From positions 310,001 to 374,000 of the forward strand of contig NZ_JANHDL010000002.1 of assembly GCF_024494655.1 (NCBI RefSeq): a stretch of 64,000 nucleotides of DNA, given 5' to 3'. A program made the position numbers and the translations under genes. A model generated the notes under the pieces. The model worked only from the letters and a program-made list of their open reading frames with translations, searched no databases and was not told the origin of the DNA. This DNA is from Halorubrum laminariae (GTDB lineage: Archaea > Halobacteriota > Halobacteria > Halobacteriales > Haloferacaceae). This document shows, piece after piece, positions 44,480-53,627 of the stretch (positions are counted from its first letter, which is position 1; each line of letters begins with the position of its first letter).

Positions 44480-44854
44480 ATGTCCGACGCGACGCTGTAC
44501 GACCGACTGGGCGGCGAGCCGGCGGTCGGAGCGGTCGTCACCGAGTTCTACGACCGAGTGCTGGCCGACGACGAGGTCGCACACCACTTCGACGACATCG
44601 ACATGAGCGAGCAGCGCTCCCACCAGACGAAGTTCCTGAGCGCGGTCGCCGGCGGCCCGATGCAGTACGAGGGCGACGACATGGAGACGGCCCACGAGGG
44701 GCTAGAGATTACGGACGCCGAGTTCGACGCGATCGCCGCACACCTCGACGGCGCGCTCCGCGAGTTCGATGTCGACGACGCGGACCGCGAGGCCGTGCTG
44801 GAGGCTGTGGAAGGGTTTCGGGACGATATCGTGGAGGCGGCGTACGGTCTGTGA
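44480..44854 (+). CDS. Truncated hemoglobin, group I type
   Basis: This 124-residue 2-over-2 globin begins TLYDRLGGEPAVGAVVTEFYDRVL, as in bacterial group I globins. The Phe-Tyr pair at B9-B10 (EFYDRVL), the FLSAVAGGP segment after helix E, and a proximal-His candidate in METAHEGLEI are all present. Such proteins bind oxygen or nitric oxide and may detoxify NO. The ATG at 44480 is chosen; upstream codons are basic. It lies between tRNA-Ser and a small gene on the opposite strand, with no partner reductase in view. Confidence 0.88.
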   Translation: MSDATLYDRLGGEPAVGAVVTEFYDRVLADDEVAHHFDDIDMSEQRSHQTKFLSAVAGGPMQYEGDDMETAHEGLEITDAEFDAIAAHLDGALREFDVDDADREAVLEAVEGFRDDIVEAAYGL

Positions 44855-44866
44855 GCGGAGACGGCG

Positions 44867-45187
44867 TCACGGCTCTCCGCCGAGCGACCGCTGTTCGGGC
44901 GTGGGATCGCCGCGGAGCCGACGGCGGCGCTTGTCGTAGGCCGCTTCAAGCTTCGCGTTCGTCGCCCGAGAGACGAGGTAGAGGTCGGCGTCGTCGCCGT
45001 CGCGCGGATGCGCGCTCGCGACCCAGACGTGGCCGTCGCCCGTCGAGAGGTCGTCGGCCCACCGCTCGGCGGCGACGCGGCTCTCGAAGGCGTGGCGGGT
45101 CCCGTCCTCGAAGACTAGCCGTCCCACCTTCGCGTTGCGCTTGCGAGCGGACGGTTTGACCGCGACGACGACGCTCACGGGTTCCAC
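44867..45187 (-). CDS. Small conserved-looking basic protein
   Basis: The 106-residue protein has an N-terminal strand VSVVVAVKPSARKRNAKVGRL and a mixed alpha/beta middle (GTRHAFESRVAAERWADDLS, then HVWVASAHPRDGDDADLYLV), ending in a basic helix (AAYDKRRRRLRG). It is more basic than most neighbours, so nucleic-acid binding is conceivable. I recognise no family. The start is a GTG at 45187. It is convergent with the globin gene (12 bases apart) and lies downstream of leuA on the same strand with 52 bases between. Confidence 0.5.
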   Translation of the reverse strand: MEPVSVVVAVKPSARKRNAKVGRLVFEDGTRHAFESRVAAERWADDLSTGDGHVWVASAHPRDGDDADLYLVSRATNAKLEAAYDKRRRRLRGDPTPEQRSLGGEP

Positions 45188-45239
45188 TAGGGCGTCATCG
45201 ATTAAAATCCCCGTCAGACGAGCGCGCGCTCGAACGATT

Positions 45240-46943
45240 TCAGTCGTCGGCGACCGCGCTCGGCTCCGCGCCCGCGGCGTCGGCCTCGGCGGCCAAGAGG
45301 CGATCGAGCCCGTCGACCATCGCGACGACGCTGGCGCGGGTGATGTCCGCGTCCGTCGCGGAGACGCTCACCGACCGGTCCCCGCGCGAGAGATCGACCT
45401 CGACGGTGACGACCGCGTCGGTGCCGCCCGTGATCGCGTCGACGTGGTAGGAGTCGAGATCGAAGGAGACGCCGGCCGACCCGTCGGCGTCCGCGCCGTC
45501 GGCGTTGCCACCGGCGAGCGCGGTCCGGACAGCTTCGAGCCCCGCGTCGACGGGACCGGCACCGGTGCCGGACGCGACGCGCTCGTCGTCGCCGACGCGG
45601 AGCCGGACCGACGCGGTCGGGAGGTTTCCGCCGGAGGTCGCAGACAGATCGACGAGCTCGACGTGGCGGTCGCGCTCGCGGCCTTGGACGTCTTCCGTGA
45701 TCGCGAGTAGGTCGGCGTCGGTGACGCGCTTGCCGCGGTCGCCGAGTTCCTTCACGCGGCTCACGACCTCGCTCAGTTCGTCGTCGTCGACGGCCACGTC
45801 CTGTTCGGCGAGCGCGGCCTTGACGCCCGCGCGTCCCGCGTGCTTCCCGAGCACGAGGCGGCGCTCTCTGCCGACCGTCTCCGGCGGGTACGGCTCGTAC
45901 ATCGTTCCGTCTTTGAGCGTGCCGTCGGTGTGGATGCCGGACTCGTGTGCGAAGGCGTTGGTCCCGCAGACCGCCTTGTTGGGCGGGAGCGCGACGCCGG
46001 TCGCCTCGCTCACCGTGCGACAGAGCCGATAGAGCCGCGCCAACTCGACGGTGTCGACGTCGTACGAGCGATCGAGCGCGATAGCGATCTCTTCGAGCGC
46101 GACGTTGCCGGCGCGTTCGCCGACGCCCATCACCGTGCCGTGAACGGTGTCGGCACCGGCGCGCAGCCCCGCGTGGACGTTCGCCATCCCGAAGCCGAGG
46201 TCGTCGTGTGTGTGGAGGCTCGTCGGACCGAGGTCGGCGAGCCGGGAGACGACCTCGGCGGTTCGCTCGGGGTCCGCCGCGCCGACGGTGTCACAATAGC
46301 AGATCCGGTCCGCGCCGGCGTCGAGGCCGGCACCGAGCAGGCGTTCGAGGTAGTCGAGGTCCGCCCGCGAGCCGTCCTCGCCGAGCACCTCGACCCACAG
46401 CCCGTGATCGGTGGCGTACTCGACGAGTTCGACGGTCGTCTCGACGACCTCGTCACGGCTCGACCCGACCTTCGTCTCGACGTGTTTGTCGGAGGCGGGG
46501 ACGACGAGGTTCACGCCGTCGACGCCGCAATCGAGCGCGTGGTCGACATCGGCTTTGACCCCACGAGCGAAGCTCGTCACCGTCGCGTCGAGGCCCTCGG
46601 CGGCCACCCGACGGATGGCCTCGCGCTCTCCCTCAGAGGTACACGCAGAGCCCGCCTCGACGAGGTGGACGCCCGCCGCATCGAGCTCGCGCGCGATGTC
46701 CACCTTTTCTTCGGGAGAGAGCGAGACCCCCGGCATCTGCTCGCCGTCGCGCAGGGTGGTGTCTAAGAGCTGTACCTCGTCGAGGGTAGTGAGTGGTGTC
46801 TGAGTCAAGAGCGGATCCGTAGCTGTGTCGGCTGTCTCGGGGCCAGTGCCGCCGTGGGGCGGACGCGCCCCGGAGTCGTTATCGTCGGAGAATTTCGCAG
46901 CCAGCCGCCGCAAGGCGACTTCCTCTATCCCCCGAACGATCAC
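45240..46943 (-). CDS. leuA: 2-isopropylmalate synthase family protein (LeuA/CimA type)
   Basis: The protein has 567 residues. The HMGL-like TIM barrel starts at about residue 58 with LLDTTLRDGEQMPGVSLSPEEK and includes the metal-binding HTHDDLGFGMANVHAGLRAGA segment near residue 245, then CGTNAFAHESGIHTDG. The last 120 residues are the LeuA allosteric regulatory domain (VELVDLSATSGGNLPTASV). It condenses acetyl-CoA with 2-oxoisovalerate (leucine) or pyruvate (citramalate route to isoleucine); sequence alone does not decide. The first 55 residues are atypical and the GTG start at 46943 is uncertain. Confidence 0.85.
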   Translation of the reverse strand: MIVRGIEEVALRRLAAKFSDDNDSGARPPHGGTGPETADTATDPLLTQTPLTTLDEVQLLDTTLRDGEQMPGVSLSPEEKVDIARELDAAGVHLVEAGSACTSEGEREAIRRVAAEGLDATVTSFARGVKADVDHALDCGVDGVNLVVPASDKHVETKVGSSRDEVVETTVELVEYATDHGLWVEVLGEDGSRADLDYLERLLGAGLDAGADRICYCDTVGAADPERTAEVVSRLADLGPTSLHTHDDLGFGMANVHAGLRAGADTVHGTVMGVGERAGNVALEEIAIALDRSYDVDTVELARLYRLCRTVSEATGVALPPNKAVCGTNAFAHESGIHTDGTLKDGTMYEPYPPETVGRERRLVLGKHAGRAGVKAALAEQDVAVDDDELSEVVSRVKELGDRGKRVTDADLLAITEDVQGRERDRHVELVDLSATSGGNLPTASVRLRVGDDERVASGTGAGPVDAGLEAVRTALAGGNADGADADGSAGVSFDLDSYHVDAITGGTDAVVTVEVDLSRGDRSVSVSATDADITRASVVAMVDGLDRLLAAEADAAGAEPSAVADD

Positions 46944-46959
46944 GATCGTCTCGTGTCAT
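46879..46959 (-). other. Possible leaderless upstream frame overlapping the leuA start
   Basis: An ATG at 46959 lies 28-35 bases after a TATA-like ATTTATCA (46994-46987), the leaderless position. It opens a 26-codon frame (MTRDDRDRSGDRGSRLAAAG and onward) that ends in TAA at 46881-46879. The leuA GTG at 46943 lies inside it in another frame. It may be a regulatory short frame or may mean that the leuA start is misplaced. Confidence 0.35.
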
Positions 46960-47052
46960 TCGTGTGCGTGCCGACGCGTCACACACTGATAAATGGTCGG
47001 ATTCCGACGGTCGCAGCGAGACCCGTCGAGTCTTGGATTCGCGGCCTGTAAG

Positions 47053-47769
47053 TCACCCTAGAAGCGATCGGAGAGATCGCCTTCCGACGCCGCACTGTTC
47101 GCGGTAGTCGCACCCGGAACAGCGGTCGTCGTCGATGCGGGGCGGCGGACCGTCTATCGCGCGAGCGGCCCGCAACGCCCGTCGATAGGCGGCGCGCGTC
47201 CGACGCGTGAGACGGACCGACCGGACGACGCCGACGGTCGGGTACTCGACGAGCGCGCTCGGCACCGTCCGCTTGCGCTCCCACGAGAGCGCCTTCGCGG
47301 CCGCAACGGCCCTGACCGTCTGCGGTTCCCAGACGCCGTTCTCCGGCGGTTCCCCCGGCGAGACGATCACCGGCGTGGGCGGGGGGTTGTCGGACGCGTC
47401 GTCTGTCTCGGCGTCGCCCGATTCGTCGTCCGTCGCATCGCCGTCCGCGCCGGTCGTGAGCACCTTGTGGACCGTGCCGTGACAGTCCTTTCCGGCACAG
47501 AACGCGCGCGTTCGGTCGGGAGCGACGAGCCGGTCGTAGTCGTCGCGCTCGTGGAGCCGCGAGAGGTTCCGTCGGTAGGCGGCCGGCGACCGGCGGATCG
47601 GGAGGCGGCGGAGTGTCGCGTCCGACGCGTCGACGAGCGACGGATACCGAAACGCGAGATCGATGCGAGCGCGCGCTTCCGGCGGAACCTGTCGATCATC
47701 TTCGCGCCGCGCGTAGTAGAGCTGCCTCGGACAGTAGGCCGCGCGGGCCACGTCGCTGAACGGGATCAC
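47053..47769 (-). CDS. Solitary Cas4-like protein (PD-(D/E)XK fold, Fe-S type)
   Basis: The protein has 238 residues. The start IPFSDVARAAYCPRQLYYAR with Cys13, together with a C-terminal CSGCDYREQC cluster (Cys217, Cys220, Cys226), matches the four-Cys [4Fe-4S] layout of Cas4 and AddB/Dna2-type nucleases. Where Cas4 has a catalytic ExK, this protein reads SALVEYPTVG (Glu present, Lys absent), and I cannot find the preceding motif Asp. A pair CAGKDC lies in the middle and is followed by an acidic insert. No cas genes or repeats are nearby. It may be a nuclease relative with a binding role. Confidence 0.75.
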   Translation of the reverse strand: MIPFSDVARAAYCPRQLYYARREDDRQVPPEARARIDLAFRYPSLVDASDATLRRLPIRRSPAAYRRNLSRLHERDDYDRLVAPDRTRAFCAGKDCHGTVHKVLTTGADGDATDDESGDAETDDASDNPPPTPVIVSPGEPPENGVWEPQTVRAVAAAKALSWERKRTVPSALVEYPTVGVVRSVRLTRRTRAAYRRALRAARAIDGPPPRIDDDRCSGCDYREQCGVGRRSLRSLLG

Positions 47770-47824
47770 AGCGGTGGTGGGTCGGATTCAGTGATAAGGT
47801 GCGTGGCGATTTCGGGCCGACCGT

Positions 47825-49084
47825 TCAGCGACCGCGGCGGAGCTCTTCGATCAGCTGTTCGATGAGTGCGGACTGTCGTTCGAGCCGTTCAGACTGCGTC
47901 TCGACCTCCCGGCGGAGCGCGGCGACCTCCGTCGCCAGATCCTCTCCTTCGAGGCCGGCACTCTCAAACGGCGATCCGTCGAACGCGTCGGCGTCGATCG
48001 GCCCGTCGCCGGAGGCGTCCGAGACGGGCTCGTCGAGCACGTCGGTCTCGGTCGAAGTCCCTGTTGCGGAAGGGTCCGCCGATCCGGCCGCCGCGTTGCC
48101 GGCGCGGTGCGTCTCGGCGGTCGGATCGTCCGTCGCCGCGTGTCCGGACGCCGTCGACTGGTCCGTCGCGGTTGAGGCCGGCTCGGTCGGTGACTCGGCC
48201 GCCCGAGCGTCCGCCGTGTCGGCCGTTGGATCGGTTTCCGGTTCGGTCGCCGCGTCGCCCGCCGCTCCCGAGTCGGCCTCGCGGATACCCCGTACCGCCT
48301 CGTCACTGGCGTCGACACCCGGTTCGGCAGAAACGGCGTCGGACTCGGCTTCCGCGTCCGCGACGGGCGACGCCGACAGCGGGTCGGGACCCTCGCCGAA
48401 GTCCGTGGTGCTTTCGGCCTCCGATCCGTCGGCATCGTCCGCATCTGCGGCGACGGTCGCACGGAACTCGCCGAGACTGTCGACATCGTAGAACGAACAG
48501 ACCGCGTCGACGAGGGTTTCGCGGACCGCCCGTGCGGACTCGTTCGGAGCCTTGAACCGCTCTGAGCGGTTGTCAAGCGCGAGTACCACCGCCGTCGCGA
48601 CCGTCCCCTCCTCGAAGTCGAGGTCGGTCAGATCGGCGTAGGGGAACTCTTCGAACTCCTGGTCCCAGACTACCGATCCAACGTGTTTAACCAGCCGGTC
48701 GCTGGTGACGACGAGGGTCAGCTCCGAGAACCGGAACGTCCGCACCACGGACTCTCCGGGGTCCGTGACGCCCGTCGCCGAGAGGATGCCGGCGAGGATC
48801 GGGTGGAGCACGTCGTCGACGCGCTTCGCCGGCACCGATATCGTCTCGTCGCCGTCGAGACCGTGGCTGAGGGTGAGTTTCGCCTTGCGGCGGCCCGCAG
48901 AGACCGCGAGTCGCTCGACATCGTGGGAGTGCTCCGCGACCGACTCGTCCGACAGCAGCCCGTCGCTACGGTACACGAGCGTCCGGGTCGGCGTGACTGC
49001 GAGCCGGTCGGCTCCCCCGAGCGAGACCTCGGCGACGACGTTCTCGTCGCCGATGGCCTCGGCGAGCAGGTCGGGAAGGCTCAT
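47825..49084 (-). CDS. DUF7115-like protein with C-terminal coiled coil
   Basis: The protein has 419 residues from the ATG at 49084 (MSLPDLLAEAIGDENVVAEV). The first 200 residues form two beta-rich halves of a PH-like type (TPTRTLVYRSDGLLSDE, then ELTLVVTSDRLVKHVGSVVW), resembling haloarchaeal DUF7115 proteins; the number is from memory. About 170 acidic Ala/Ser/Thr-rich residues follow, and the protein ends in a short coiled coil (EVAALRREVETQSERLERQ). There is no membrane segment. The role is unknown. An upstream in-frame extension of 40 codons is basic and ignored. It is followed on the same strand by the Cas4-like gene. Confidence 0.65.
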   Translation of the reverse strand: MSLPDLLAEAIGDENVVAEVSLGGADRLAVTPTRTLVYRSDGLLSDESVAEHSHDVERLAVSAGRRKAKLTLSHGLDGDETISVPAKRVDDVLHPILAGILSATGVTDPGESVVRTFRFSELTLVVTSDRLVKHVGSVVWDQEFEEFPYADLTDLDFEEGTVATAVVLALDNRSERFKAPNESARAVRETLVDAVCSFYDVDSLGEFRATVAADADDADGSEAESTTDFGEGPDPLSASPVADAEAESDAVSAEPGVDASDEAVRGIREADSGAAGDAATEPETDPTADTADARAAESPTEPASTATDQSTASGHAATDDPTAETHRAGNAAAGSADPSATGTSTETDVLDEPVSDASGDGPIDADAFDGSPFESAGLEGEDLATEVAALRREVETQSERLERQSALIEQLIEELRRGR

Positions 49085-49256
49085 GTCGCGGATATCCGCC
49101 CCGCCCGTGATAAATCCGCGGGGTCCGCGGCGGTCGACAGCTCGGAGCGCTCGCGTCGCGTCGTCGCTGCTGTACCTCGATCCATATCTGTCACGGACTC
49201 GCACGCGTCGAGCGGATGGGAAGGTTAAAGAGTATCATGGCGGTACGGAGACGTGA

Positions 49257-49410
49257 GGCCGGGTGGCTTAGCTGGACATAGCGCCGCACTCATAGGGTTC
49301 AGAGATTCGGTGCGGTGACGCCTTGGAAGCGTCCGCGTCCTTCCCGTGGCTCCGCCGAGCCTCGGACCTGGGACATGCGGAGATCGTGGGTTCGGAGCCC
49401 ACCCCGGCCA
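49257..49410 (+). tRNA. Elongator tRNA-Met (CAT) with intron
   Basis: GGCCGGG (49257-49263) pairs with CCCGGCC (49403-49409), followed by discriminator A. The first exon ends CTCATA at 49294 and the second begins A-TGCGG at 49375, so the anticodon stem is CCGCA/TGCGG around CTCATAA with anticodon CAT. The 80-base intron (49295-49374) sits at the canonical site one base after the anticodon, as in other haloarchaeal elongator tRNA-Met genes, and would be cut by the splicing endonuclease at a bulge-helix-bulge. CCA is not encoded. Confidence 0.92.
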
Positions 49411-49436
49411 TTTCCTTTCGAGCCGTACCACGTCTC

Positions 49437-49706
49437 TCAGCGGAGTCTCGCGGTCGATAGCAGTTTCACTATCACCGGAAACACGAGGAAGAACACGAGC
49501 ACGCCGCCGAAGGTGCGAAGCAGCACGAACAGCACGTCTCGCGCGCCGAGGTCGACGAGCCGGTCACCGGAGACGAGGATCAGCACCGTCACCGAGAGGA
49601 ACGTGAGCGTCCAGAGGACCGCGCCGAGCACCTTGATACGACCGTCGTGGAGACTCGCAGCCGGCCCGTCGATCGGCTCGTCGCCACCCGGCGGCGATCC
49701 GGTCAT
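49437..49706 (-). CDS. Small two-helix membrane protein
   Basis: The protein has 89 residues from the ATG at 49706. A polar N-terminal 24 residues (MTGSPPGGDEPIDGPAASLH) is followed by two hydrophobic helices (about 25-46 and 58-80) and a short basic end (STARLR). I recognise no family and see no catalytic motif. It lies alone between tRNA-Met and the CBS-domain gene on the opposite strand to both. The composition is typical of short conserved haloarchaeal membrane proteins. Confidence 0.55.
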   Translation of the reverse strand: MTGSPPGGDEPIDGPAASLHDGRIKVLGAVLWTLTFLSVTVLILVSGDRLVDLGARDVLFVLLRTFGGVLVFFLVFPVIVKLLSTARLR

Positions 49707-49841
49707 ACCCGCTATTTGATTCTCGATTGATAAATAACGGTCTGTTTGGTATCAGGTACCGTACCTAACTCGACCTCGCGACGACACGGTTCGCGTCGGG
49801 CGGCCGAAACGCCTACCACGGCGCGACGAGACGGCGACCAC

Positions 49842-50336
49842 ATGCAAGCGCGCGACCTGATGGTGACCGACGTGAAGACCGTCGCTCCCGACGACGACGT
49901 GGCGGACGCGTTCAAGCGATTCGCTCGCTACCCCTTCAGCGGGTTTCCGGTCGTCGACGGCGAGGGACGCGTCGTCGGCGTCGTCACCGAGTCCGACCTC
50001 GTCGACCTGTTCGAGCCCGACGACGAGACGCTGTGGATCCCGATCGGGCTTCCACCGTTCGTCGACACGCTCACGTATCAGGTGAAGCCCCCGTGGGCCG
50101 ACCTCGATCTGGGCGTCGACATGGTTCGCAATGCCGACCGTCCCATCTCCGACGTGATGAGCACCGACGTGGTGACGGTAACGCCGGAAACGGACGTAGA
50201 CGAAGTTCTCGACCTGCTCGCGGGCGACGATCCGGATATCAACCGCGTTCCCGTGGTCGATGACGAGGGAACACTCGTCGGTATCATCGCTCGACAGGAC
50301 GTGGTTCGAGCGTTTCGGGACCGCCGGCTGGAGTGA
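49842..50336 (+). CDS. Two-CBS-domain protein
   Basis: The protein has 164 residues made of one CBS pair (Bateman module). The first CBS runs from MQARDLMVTDVKTVAPDDDV to VVGVVTESDLVDLF, the second from ISDVMSTDVVTVTPETDV to LVGIIARQDVVRAF. Between them are about 35 residues (WIPIGLPPFVDTLTYQVKPP) not usual in CBS pairs but seen in haloarchaeal ones. CBS pairs bind adenine nucleotides and signal energy state to partners. There is no attached enzyme domain, so it is probably a free regulator. The start is the ATG at 49842. Confidence 0.88.
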   Translation: MQARDLMVTDVKTVAPDDDVADAFKRFARYPFSGFPVVDGEGRVVGVVTESDLVDLFEPDDETLWIPIGLPPFVDTLTYQVKPPWADLDLGVDMVRNADRPISDVMSTDVVTVTPETDVDEVLDLLAGDDPDINRVPVVDDEGTLVGIIARQDVVRAFRDRRLE

Positions 50337-50427
50337 GCACGAACGCAGCGAACCACGGACGAGGCGTCCGGTCCGCTGCGCCCGCGGTTCCGCGGCGTTT
50401 TTTTAGCCACCCCGGGTAGCGAGGGGC

Positions 50428-52200
50428 ATGGACGACGAACTTCGCGAGCGCGTCGAGGCGGCGGGCGAGACCGCCGCGCTGTACAACGCGCTCAAACACG
50501 ACAGCGACCCGGACGTGGGCGCGATCATGGGGCCGCTCATGGGAGAGAACCCCGAGTTCCGCCCGCACGGCGACGAGATCCCCGGTGTCGTCGCGCCGGT
50601 CGTGAACCGCGTCGCCGGAATGAACGAGGCGGAGCGCCGGGATCGACTCGCCGAGTTGGCCCCCGATCGACTCGCCGAACTGGAGGCCGACGACGAGGAA
50701 GACGAGCACGTCCTCCCCGACCTGCCGAACGCCGAGGACGGCGAGGTCGTGATGCGCGCGGCCCCGAACCCCAACGGTCCGTGGCACATGGGTCACGCGC
50801 GGATGCCGGCCGTCATCGGGACGTACAAACGGCGGTACGACGGCGAGTTTATCTGCCGGTTCGACGACACCGATCCCGAGACGAAGCGACCGGATCTGGA
50901 CGCGTACGACGCCATTCTGGAGGATATTTCGTATCTTGGATTCGAGGTCGACCGCGTGCTGAAGGCCTCAGACCGGCTGGAGACGTACTACGACCACGCC
51001 CGCGACCTCATCGACGCCGGCGGGGCGTACACCTGCTCGTGTTCCGGCGAGGCGTTCTCCGAGTTGAAAAACGCCGGCGAGTCGTGTCCACACCGCGGGA
51101 AGGACGCGGAGACCGTCCACGAGGAGTTTTCCGCGATGGTCAACGGCGAGTACGACGCCGGCGAGATGGTCCTCCGCGTCCGGACCGACATCGAGCACAA
51201 GAATCCCGCGCTGCGCGACTGGGTCGCCTTCCGGATGATCGACACTCCCCACCCGCGCGAGGTGGCCGCCGACTACCGCTGCTGGCCCATGCTCGACTTT
51301 CAGTCCGGTGTCGACGATCACCTTACCGGGGTCACCCACATCATCCGCGGCATCGACCTCCAAGACTCCGCGAAGCGCCAGCGGTTCGTCTACGACTACT
51401 TCGACTGGGAGTACCCCGAGGTGCTCCACTGGGGCCACGTCCAGGTCGACGAGTACGACGTGAAACTCTCCACATCGACGATCAAGGAGCTGATCGAGAC
51501 CGGCGAGTTGACGGGGTGGGACGACCCGCGCGCGCCGACGATCCGGTCCGTCCGTCGTCGCGGCATTCGCGGCGAGGCGCTCGTCGAGTCGATGACCGAA
51601 CTCGGGATGTCCACCTCCGATGTCGACCTCGCAATGTCGTCCGTCTACGCGAACAACCGGGACATCGTCGACGACGAGGCGGACCGCTACTTCCTCGTGC
51701 GCGACCGCGCTGACGACCCGGCGGTCGAACTCGACGTGGTCGACGGCGACGCGCCGGCACCCGAGGCGGGCCACCCGCCGCTCCACCCCGACCACCCGGA
51801 CCGCGGCGACCGCGAGGTGCCCGCCGGTCGAGTCGTCGTCGAGTCCTCCGATCTCCCGCCCGAAGGCGAGCGGGTCTGGCTCAAGGGATACGGCTGCGTC
51901 CGGTACGCCGGCGACGAGCTCGCGTTCCTCGACGCCGACATCGACGTGGTCCGCGACGGCGACGTGGATGTCGTCCACTGGGCTCCGGCCGCGGAGAGCC
52001 GCGAGACGCTTCTGCGGACGGTCGAGGGCGACGTGCGGGGCTACGCCGAACCGGCGGTCGCCGACGCCGCCGTCGACGACGTGGTCCAGTTCGAACGGAT
52101 CGGGTTCGCCCGGATCGACGCGTTCGAGCCGGAGGCGACCGACGAGGCCGACGGGCCCGACGGCACCGAGGACCTGCTCGCGTACTACGCCCACCGGTAA
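50428..52200 (+). CDS. gltX: Glutamyl-tRNA synthetase, archaeal type
   Basis: This 590-residue class I synthetase of the archaeal/eukaryotic type charges tRNA-Glu and, because GatDE is present, also tRNA-Gln. The HIGH motif reads APNPNGPWHMGHARM near residue 110, and KMSKS appears as VKLSTSTIKE near residue 348. The first 90 residues are the usual archaeal helical extension. The C-terminal beta-barrel anticodon domain starts near residue 425 and contains an acidic proline-rich stretch. The ATG at 50428 is chosen. Ferredoxin and a RimK-like gene follow on the same strand. Confidence 0.96.
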   Translation: MDDELRERVEAAGETAALYNALKHDSDPDVGAIMGPLMGENPEFRPHGDEIPGVVAPVVNRVAGMNEAERRDRLAELAPDRLAELEADDEEDEHVLPDLPNAEDGEVVMRAAPNPNGPWHMGHARMPAVIGTYKRRYDGEFICRFDDTDPETKRPDLDAYDAILEDISYLGFEVDRVLKASDRLETYYDHARDLIDAGGAYTCSCSGEAFSELKNAGESCPHRGKDAETVHEEFSAMVNGEYDAGEMVLRVRTDIEHKNPALRDWVAFRMIDTPHPREVAADYRCWPMLDFQSGVDDHLTGVTHIIRGIDLQDSAKRQRFVYDYFDWEYPEVLHWGHVQVDEYDVKLSTSTIKELIETGELTGWDDPRAPTIRSVRRRGIRGEALVESMTELGMSTSDVDLAMSSVYANNRDIVDDEADRYFLVRDRADDPAVELDVVDGDAPAPEAGHPPLHPDHPDRGDREVPAGRVVVESSDLPPEGERVWLKGYGCVRYAGDELAFLDADIDVVRDGDVDVVHWAPAAESRETLLRTVEGDVRGYAEPAVADAAVDDVVQFERIGFARIDAFEPEATDEADGPDGTEDLLAYYAHR

Positions 52201-52285
52201 GTCGGGGTAAGTCGGGAGATGCGGGGGTCGAGCGGGCCCTCTGTGCCACCCTCTCCCGGCCGAGGGCGTCCGTCGCGGAGTTTAA

Positions 52286-52642
<357 letters not shown>

Positions 52643-52666
52643 GTCCGAACGACCCGCAGCTAGCGC

Positions 52667-53587
52667 ATGCTCCGGCTCGCGATGACCACCGACGCCGAGA
52701 CGTTTGAGCGCGTGCGCGAGCCGCTCGCCGACCGCGACATCGCCGTCGAACACGTGCAGGCGAAAGAGCGCGCGCTGTCCGTGTCTGGGAGCGGAGCGCG
52801 CGACGACGAGACGGAGTGCGACGATCCCGCCGATCGCGGTGAGTTCGACGAATTCGACGTCGGACTCGTTTATCCCTCCCGGCTCATGGAGGGCGCGGTC
52901 GTCGACCGGCGGCTGGGCGTCCCGTGGGTGAATGGCCGCGACACGGTGGTGACCTCGCGGAACAAGGCCGGTGTGCTCGCGGCGCTCGATGATGCGAGAC
53001 TCCCCACCCCGCAGACGACGCTTGTGTCGAACCCCGTCGACGAGTCGGTCGTCGAGGCGGCGGCGGCCGACCTCTCGTATCCGATCGTGGTCAAGCCGAA
53101 CTCCGCGACTCGCGGCGTCGGCGTCGCGGTCGTGGACGACCCCGACTCCCTGCTCGGCGTCGTCGACTACCTGAACCTCGTTCACGACTACCGCGCGACC
53201 GGCGACAAGTCGTATCTCTTACAGGAGTTCCTCCCGAACGCCGCCGACTACCGGGTGATGGTCGTCGACGGCGCGGTCGCCGGGGCGGTCCGCCGGATAC
53301 TCTCATCGGACGCGATCAAGGCAGGGCGGTGGAAGCACAACGTCCATCGCGGAGCGGAGGCGGTCGGCGTCGACCTCAGCGACGAGGCCCGGGAACTCGC
53401 CGAGCGCGCCGCGACAGTTCTCGGGATCGACTACCTCGGCGTCGACCTGTTGGAGACGGACGGCCGATTCGTCGTCAACGAGACGAACGCGCGTCCGACC
53501 GTCGACGCGGCGACGAAGTACGAACCGGATTTTTACGATAGGCTCGCGGGACTGATACGGCGGACGGCGAACAAACGTGAGAGCTGA
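52667..53587 (+). CDS. RimK-family ATP-grasp glutamate ligase
   Basis: The 306-residue ATP-grasp protein has an acidic insert at about residues 45-65. The ATP-binding loop is PIVVKPNSATRGVGVAVV near residue 143, and the metal-binding end is VNETNARPTVD near residue 270. RimK relatives add glutamates to ribosomal S6, to coenzyme F420 (CofF) or to pterins (MptN), or act on lysine biosynthesis carriers (LysX). Haloarchaea have F420, so CofF-like polyglutamylation is plausible. The ligand is not shown by the sequence. The ATG at 52667 is 24 bases after the ferredoxin stop. Confidence 0.82.
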   Translation: MLRLAMTTDAETFERVREPLADRDIAVEHVQAKERALSVSGSGARDDETECDDPADRGEFDEFDVGLVYPSRLMEGAVVDRRLGVPWVNGRDTVVTSRNKAGVLAALDDARLPTPQTTLVSNPVDESVVEAAAADLSYPIVVKPNSATRGVGVAVVDDPDSLLGVVDYLNLVHDYRATGDKSYLLQEFLPNAADYRVMVVDGAVAGAVRRILSSDAIKAGRWKHNVHRGAEAVGVDLSDEARELAERAATVLGIDYLGVDLLETDGRFVVNETNARPTVDAATKYEPDFYDRLAGLIRRTANKRES

Positions 53588-53627
53588 AGAACGGGCGTGA
53601 AAACTGCGGTCGACCGCGGAGTGCTGG

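Noticed and set aside
47053..47769. Part of a CRISPR-Cas locus because of the Cas4-like gene
   Set aside because: No repeats, cas1, cas2 or effector genes lie within the window, and the gene sits between leuA and housekeeping genes.
49257..49410. Two separate tRNA fragments or a pseudo-tRNA
   Set aside because: Acceptor, T and anticodon stems pair fully once the 80-base intron at the canonical position is removed, giving a normal 74-base tRNA-Met.
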